This document shows positions 59,031 through 64,000 of a stretch of DNA of 64,000 nt, one piece after another. The DNA lies in contig JACTVC010000012.1 in the NCBI GenBank assembly GCA_018417955.1, positions 62,001-126,000 on the forward strand, read 5' to 3'. Made by a program: the position numbers and the translations under genes. This stretch comes from Laccaria trichodermophora. Lineage: Eukaryota; Basidiomycota; Agaricomycetes; Agaricales; Hydnangiaceae. How positions within the stretch are numbered: the stretch's first letter is position 1; the number at the start of each line of letters is the position of its first letter. Below the pieces are notes generated by a model, which ran no database searches, had not been told where the DNA came from, and saw only the letters and a program-made list of their open reading frames with translations.

Positions 59031-59640
59031 AGACAAATAATGTGCTGTGACCACCTGTGCGAAAGGCGTGAACACGCTATGCTCGCACTGACAACTGTTG
59101 ACAGAGACTGAGGGTAGCTGCTGGGTCACGCTCGGGGCAGGGGCAAATGGTCAGCCACAATATAGTAAGTAGTCAATGCAGTACCGTGACGCTGTCCTCC
59201 CTTGTATCTTCCTGTTCCTTTACTGACATATGTAGTTACATTCATATAATTTTTTTATAATTGAAAGCTATATAAAGTGTGGTTTGCGGCTGAGCGAGCC
59301 AGGTAAATGTGTTGCGCTTGTAGCTTAGACTTCTGTTTATGCGTCTCTTTGAGTGTCACCGTGTGCTTGCAGACCACGGGGATTACTCTGATTCAAGAGC
59401 AAGGATGGTTAATATTATCAGCATTGTAGTGTATATCTTTCTATGTAATAGTCTGTAGTAATTCTAAACGTCATGGCATGGCAAGCAATCGGGCGAAAGC
59501 ATGAAGTGCTTTCCGACTGGAAAAGAGTCTTCCTCGGGGGTTCGAGACGAGCTGCGACACCCATGGTGAAAAGAAGTCTTGACATGGCAAGTGAGTCTCG
59601 GGTCCCAAACTTTTAGGAAAGACTTGTATGCTTACCAGAT
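59031..59640. other. 3' flank of the DIRS-like element
   Basis: This would contain the element's terminal repeat. I could not define its boundary, because the partner terminus lies beyond the right edge. Confidence 0.4.
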
Positions 59641-60765
59641 TCAACGCACAGCTGGCATTGTCAAACACATGAAAGTGTCCTGCACGGCAGGGGCCGCCTG
59701 TATGTATGGCGCGAGAATTTGCGCGTGTTTCCTGAGGTAGAGGATGAAGGCGTCGCTGGACCAACGGCCCTTCACCTTCATGACATTGAATGGCACGCCC
59801 CACAGGAGGTATTCGAGGGTGGAACCAATCCTGATGCCGTGGCCTTGCAAGGGCTCCAAACCAGCTGCACGAGCAGCTTTTGCCAGCTCTGAGATGAATT
59901 TTGACTTGGTGAGGGGCCTATTCCCTGTCTTGTAGCGGTAGGCGAATAGGTGACCATTATCCGGGGGCACGTTGACTTCGAGGTGATATGCTAAGGCCGC
60001 ATCCGGGTCAATGGGCCTGTCTTGCTTGGCCCAGCAGACATCCTCCCCCTGGGGAACCATCTTGGTGCGAGGGACGTGTAGGACCGTGACCATCTGCCCT
60101 TCCCAGGACTGGTCATAGGAGATCCTGGCCTTTGATATGTGAGCTTCAGGATCAAACCCATCAAGCCTTGGCACGGTGAATTCGCCAACTCGCCCAGTCG
60201 CGAAGAAGCAGGTGGACAGGCATGCGAAGACGGAAGCATCAAGGGGATTCTGTAGGTCCAGGTGCTGCCAAATGGCCAGTATGAAATCAGTGGTGTATGG
60301 GCGTCTCTTCTTGTGCCTGGATGTTGGGGGGGTTAGCTTCTCTGCAGCCCTCAACATGGTCTCCATTTCCATCTTCTCGGTCTTCCAGGCAATCCTGTGG
60401 AGTATGTGCCATGCCCGTACTCCATACAGGTAGTTGCTTATTGCTGAGCCTGAGTATGCAGCTGCAAGTGTTGATACGAAGGAAAGGAGCAGAGTGTGGC
60501 TTGCTGGCGCCCTCTCTGCCTCTGGTATTCCTTTCTGGTCACAGAAGACCATGAAGTTGAGGAGGCCAGATGCATATGTGGCATGTGTGTCGACTTCCCA
60601 AGCATGAGCCATGATGGTCTCGATATGCTCAAGGTCTTCGTCAGTCAGTTGCGAGGTGCGCTGGGTCTGAGGGACAAGGGGGCGCCAGAGGCATAGCCTT
60701 TGGTTTGCTGGGCAGTGGGGACGTAGCAGGGAAGGCAACGGGGTGAGGTTTTGGCGATACAGCAT
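59641..60765 (-). CDS. Tyrosine recombinase of a DIRS-like retroelement
   Basis: The frame from ATG 60765 (MLYRQNLTP) gives 374 residues. An N-terminal helical, core-binding-like region (TYASGLLNFMVFCDQKGI, SNYLYGVRAWH) is followed by the catalytic domain. That domain carries Arg in FFATGRVGEF, the box-II pattern HGIR in LQGHGIRIGSTLEYLL, Trp in KGRWSSDAF, and the nucleophilic Tyr in LYLRKH. All four look intact. DIRS elements use this enzyme instead of a DDE integrase, so no target duplication is expected. The frame stays open much further upstream but there it overlaps the RT gene; only this part is conserved. Confidence 0.85.
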   Translation of the reverse strand: MLYRQNLTPLPSLLRPHCPANQRLCLWRPLVPQTQRTSQLTDEDLEHIETIMAHAWEVDTHATYASGLLNFMVFCDQKGIPEAERAPASHTLLLSFVSTLAAAYSGSAISNYLYGVRAWHILHRIAWKTEKMEMETMLRAAEKLTPPTSRHKKRRPYTTDFILAIWQHLDLQNPLDASVFACLSTCFFATGRVGEFTVPRLDGFDPEAHISKARISYDQSWEGQMVTVLHVPRTKMVPQGEDVCWAKQDRPIDPDAALAYHLEVNVPPDNGHLFAYRYKTGNRPLTKSKFISELAKAARAAGLEPLQGHGIRIGSTLEYLLWGVPFNVMKVKGRWSSDAFILYLRKHAQILAPYIQAAPAVQDTFMCLTMPAVR

Positions 60766-60820
60766 TGGGCGCTGGTGACTCTTGGAGGCAAGGGGGAGAG
60801 GGACATGCCATGGGCACTGG

Positions 60821-62827
60821 TCAGGAGCTGCTCTGAGGGTTGGAGGATATGAACTCTTCCCCACGCCTATCAAGCTCTGCATTGATGGTGGCATGCTCGT
60901 TTTCTGACAAGAGACGATGGGGTTTTGGAAGGAAGGGTTGTGGGCTGTGCTGACAAGCACCTGGGTCCAAACCGGTAGCTCCGGCATCGAAGTCAATGAT
61001 GAGGTTGCCGAGCTCTGGGGGTATGGGAAACTTTGGTAGGAGGAGTGACTTGGGGGGATAAACGCCGTGTGAGGGGTCGTCAGCTGGATTATCTTTGCTT
61101 GGCACATATCTCGTGTGGACGGCAGAGCGCTTAAGGCCCAAGAAGGCATGGATGCAGCGGAAGACAAGGTTGGTCTGTCTGTTTCTACTCCTACCCTTCC
61201 ACCAGCCCTCGACCACCCCATTGTTGTCTCCGTAAACTTTGAAATTGACACTGCCACAGCCAGATGACAAGATGGAGAGTATGAGGAGCTTGAAGCCAAC
61301 AGCTTCTGCCCACCCAATGTCTCTTCCATCTGCTTTCCAACCTGGGAGCAGACGCCATGCCCGCCACTTTGCGCCAATGGTGATGCCAATGCCAAAGCCT
61401 GAGCTTGCATCTGAAAAGGCGTCCATATCTTTGAGAGGGACTGGGCCTGGGATAGGCCTGGATAAGGTATTGGTGTCAAGGATCCTAGCCCACCAATCGA
61501 GGTCATGAGGTGTATCGTGGGGTGGGGTGTGTGGCATGAAAGGGCGATTGTTGAAAAGGGCAAGCATGGCCTCCAAGTTGGTGAGGTACACTCGTCCAGC
61601 TGGCACCACAAGGGTGGTGTGTAGTAGTTTGCCGTAGAGTTTCTGTACCTCTGCCAAGGCGTGCCGCGGTTTCTTCTGCCATTCTTTGATCGCGCTGCGA
61701 TACTTGCGTTTCTTCTCCAGGGGGACCTCAACTGTGCGTGCCGTGAGGTCCCAGATGAAACCCAGGTAAGGGACGGTGCTGCTAAAAGGTACTGTCTTGG
61801 AGTGTTCCCATGGAATTCCGAGCTCATTGGAAACACAATCAATATCTGCATCAGCAAAAGTGAAATTTGCATCATCAGCAGAGCGTGGAGAGAAGGATGA
61901 TAAGTCACGCAGGGGGAAAGACATGTCCTCGTCAAACTCCTCTGGCCGCCCATCTGGTATAGTGTCTCCTCTGAACCATAGGTGGCTGCCTTCATGGAGC
62001 CGTCCTCCATTGGCTGTGACTGTTTGGTGCCATGAAAGGCGGCGGGCGTTGTATGGGACGAGCTGTGAGCAGGGAATGCGGAAGAAGATGTGGTTGTCAA
62101 CCCACTTTGAAACCGGCCCAATTCCGTTGGCACACATGATATCGGTACCTGCATCAGCAAGCATGCCATGTGCTCCCCCTGCCGAGGTAAGCCCGAAGTT
62201 GTTGTTGATGTTGGCAGCAAAGCTGTCTTCTTCCCTGAGACGAACCACCAGGCCTGGCCATTGGCTGTAATGGGCTGGTATGGTGTGATAGGCCTCTGAT
62301 ACATCTCGAATGGATGCCTGAGAACCTGGCGGGAGCCTGTGGATAATGAGGCACACTGTCGAGAAAGTCCCCCAGGTACAGGGGAAATCATGTGAGTTGA
62401 TGCTGGAATTGATTGAGGAGATAAGGTTTTTGTCCAGCGTGTGGGGGTGTGAGAAATCGTGTACTGCGCAGAATTTTCCTGGTTTGCCCGGTTTAGGGAC
62501 CAGAGAAAGAGGTGAGGACTGGAAAGGACCAATAAGGGCCTTGAGTTTGGCCTGTGAAAAGGGGCCAAGATATCTCCCCTTGCGAAACTCGTTTTCCACA
62601 ATCTCATTGTAAACTTCTGGGTGCTTAAGAATAGATGGGTTATTAGGAGGGACATATGTTTTAGATATGGTATGAATGCCAATGTCGAAGCCATGAACGA
62701 GACTATGGTACAGGTTTGGGTATCTTTCAAGGAGATTAAATGACGTGAGCCACTGGAGCCACGCATCTGCGTTGTAAGGGGTAAGCGCGTTAGACTTTCT
62801 GTGCGAGAGAGCACTGCTAGGCTCCAT
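60821..62827 (-). CDS. Reverse transcriptase/RNase H of a DIRS-like element
   Basis: Start ATG 62827 (MEPSSALSHRKSN), 668 residues. RT motifs are FRKGRYLGPF, SSPLSLVPKPGKPGKFCAVHDFS, IRDVSEAYHTIP, a glycine-rich GLTSAGGAHGMLADA and KWVDNHIFFRI. The last should be xxDD, but the second aspartate is Asn, which would cripple polymerisation. RNase H residues appear intact (FSDASSGFG, WAEAVGFKLL, VYGDNNG, KDNPADDPS). The start codon overlaps the gag stop by 11 nt (ATGGAGCCTAG), suggesting coupled translation or reinitiation. The frame also extends upstream without an ATG requirement. Confidence 0.85.
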   Translation of the reverse strand: MEPSSALSHRKSNALTPYNADAWLQWLTSFNLLERYPNLYHSLVHGFDIGIHTISKTYVPPNNPSILKHPEVYNEIVENEFRKGRYLGPFSQAKLKALIGPFQSSPLSLVPKPGKPGKFCAVHDFSHPHTLDKNLISSINSSINSHDFPCTWGTFSTVCLIIHRLPPGSQASIRDVSEAYHTIPAHYSQWPGLVVRLREEDSFAANINNNFGLTSAGGAHGMLADAGTDIMCANGIGPVSKWVDNHIFFRIPCSQLVPYNARRLSWHQTVTANGGRLHEGSHLWFRGDTIPDGRPEEFDEDMSFPLRDLSSFSPRSADDANFTFADADIDCVSNELGIPWEHSKTVPFSSTVPYLGFIWDLTARTVEVPLEKKRKYRSAIKEWQKKPRHALAEVQKLYGKLLHTTLVVPAGRVYLTNLEAMLALFNNRPFMPHTPPHDTPHDLDWWARILDTNTLSRPIPGPVPLKDMDAFSDASSGFGIGITIGAKWRAWRLLPGWKADGRDIGWAEAVGFKLLILSILSSGCGSVNFKVYGDNNGVVEGWWKGRSRNRQTNLVFRCIHAFLGLKRSAVHTRYVPSKDNPADDPSHGVYPPKSLLLPKFPIPPELGNLIIDFDAGATGLDPGACQHSPQPFLPKPHRLLSENEHATINAELDRRGEEFISSNPQSSS

Positions 62828-64000
62828 GTCCAGACTTTCCACAGCCTGAACATGTGTGCCTGGTAGGGTGGGAGGTCTCCGAACATCCACCTGGGGTTTG
62901 GAAGCTGAAACAGATGAGAAGGCCTTCCACAGTGATGAGCCTCCCCCATTCGTTTCTGCGCACCCATACGTTCCCTCCATTCCATAACATGGAGGCGGAG
63001 CACTTGGCGTACTCGTGCTCGTGGCGTCCAAGGCAGACGGCACAGGTGGAGCCACCACGCGCCGCTGTGCCCCCTTGAAAAAACAGTTGTTCCCCACTTT
63101 TGCCTTTCCCCCTGTTACTCGGGTTCCACTGGCTGTGCCGGGAATTATGAGAACGCTCAATGGAGGCGTGACGCCTCCTGCGTTGGCGGGTTGGGGAGTT
63201 TGACCGTGATCGCAAGTGCGAGTCTGGTGGGGATCAGGCGTGAGCTCTCTTGCTCAGGGATGACCGCTTAGGCCAGTCCCTCCCATGACTAGTGGTGGGA
63301 GACAGCATTGTAGCGTCATGCTGTGGGGTATTGGCATGGCGTGATGGTTGGCATTGGCAAGTATGAGGGGTTTGCAGGGCATGGTGAACGAATTTGGCAG
63401 TTGGCAGTTGGCGTTGCATGGCAGTTGATATGGCATGGTGGATGATACGGCGTGGTGAATGATTTTGGGCAGGTTTAGGGTATGGTGCAACGTGTCAGCG
63501 TACAAGAATGGCGTGGCAATGGGAATGGCGTGGCAATGGCAATGGCGAGTTCGTGACAACAATGAGAGGGATGGGGTGGGTAAAGAACTTGTCAGCAGGG
63601 TGGTCTGAATATGTCCACAGAATGACTAACCTTCCAGGCAGATTCAATGCGAATTGCATCCCACACTTCGTCGGCGATGGTGGCGAGAAGCCTCTGGTTT
63701 ATCTGGGCAATGTTGAAACTCTGCCCACAGGCGTTGTCGTCGTGCCATTGGCGGCGGGCCTTGGACTGGTATGCGAGTAAGACACGCTCCCCATTGGGGC
63801 GCCTGCGCATTGGGTCGAGCTCCAGATGGAAGAAGAACTTGGCGAAGGACTCTATGTGCTTTGTGGTCCAGCCGCATAGCTCCATGTGCTGCAGCATCGT
63901 GTTCTTACCCATGTTCATCTGTCTCCACAACAGGTCTGCATCTGGTATGACATTCTTTGATGACTTGAAGGCAGTGACGGGCTTGAGGGTGACTATGTTG
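62817..64000 (-). CDS. Gag-like protein of the DIRS-like element (partial, runs off right edge)
   Basis: The 3' exon (about 63240-62817) is arginine/serine-rich and then carries two cysteine clusters, CAVCLGRHEHEYAKC and HTCSGCGKSGHG, the nucleocapsid-like end. The upstream exon (about 64000-63637) contains MWRQMNMGKNTMLQHM and a FNIAQINQRLLATIADEVWD core. A GTTAGT donor after ESAWK marks an intron of about 400 nt. The N-terminus is outside the window. Confidence 0.65.
63300..63560. repeat. Low-complexity GGCATGG/GGCAATGG tract in the gag intron
   Basis: Short G-rich units such as GGCATGG, GGCAGTTG and GGCAATGG recur irregularly. The tract lies within the presumed intron of the Gag-like gene. 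Confidence 0.6.

Noticed and set aside
60900..63003. A very long open frame on the minus strand continuous with the tyrosine recombinase
   Set aside because: Over this part it overlaps the RT/RNase H frame, which carries the conserved motifs. The overlap translates to low-complexity Ser/Pro/Leu sequence, so only the part below about 60765 is real.
1..64000. Several short open frames beginning with TTG, CTG or GTG (for example at 1980, 34138, 46010)
   Set aside because: These are not valid starts in fungi. Where the sequence was coding (1980 and 46010) it proved to be an internal exon of a spliced gene.

Overview
The window comes from a filamentous basidiomycete, most likely a mushroom-forming agaricomycete. 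Genes are cut by many very short introns (about 45-65 nt, GT-AG with a few GC-AG). The gene content fits as well: small secreted cysteine-containing proteins, an F-box protein, an NB-ARC/TPR NLR with near-identical repeats, and a DIRS-type retroelement. There is no bacterial-style operon structure. All gene models were built by hand from splice signals, reading frame and remembered family conservation; no alignment or database search was run.

Region 1 (1-16.5 kb) is repeat-rich. It holds two direct copies of a METTL16-type RNA adenine-N6 methyltransferase gene (1363-3242 and 11907-16405), each preceded by an uncharacterised dispersed repeat. Copy 1 reads as an intact 12-exon gene. Copy 2 is cut in exon 11 by a 2,631-bp non-autonomous hAT-like element with 12-bp terminal inverted repeats and an exact 8-bp target duplication. 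Between the copies lie a minisatellite-like array (about 4.15-4.97 kb), a degenerate tandem array (7.63-8.44 kb) and a 504-bp Tc1/mariner-type MITE (8687-9190).

Region 2 (16.5-48.7 kb) is gene-dense. In order it carries: a TPR-SET protein, an MFS transporter, an uncharacterised fragment, a C-terminally membrane-anchored protein, an F-box protein, Rho-like GTPase A, a Tup1-like WD40 protein, an actinoporin-like small protein, tRNA-Ser(AGA), farnesyl diphosphate synthase, a small secreted protein, a DUF4246 protein, Rho B and Rho C (head to head), a second small secreted protein, an F-box-like/nucleotidyltransferase-fold protein, a histidine-phosphatase-like gene that has lost its RHG motif, and a short secreted basic-site-rich peptide precursor.

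Region 3 (48.7-64 kb) contains a large NB-ARC-TPR NLR (minus) divergently paired with Rho-like GTPase D. It also has another copy of the dispersed repeat, a truncated copy of the NLR 5' end split by a 1,060-bp CACTA-like element, and a DIRS-like retroelement (gag, RT/RNase H, tyrosine recombinase) running off the right edge.

Two threads stand out. Four Rho-family genes share the same five-exon architecture, and three of them deviate in the switch II/DTAGQ motif. Transposon insertions can also be dated relative to gene duplication, because undisrupted paralogs sit in the same window.
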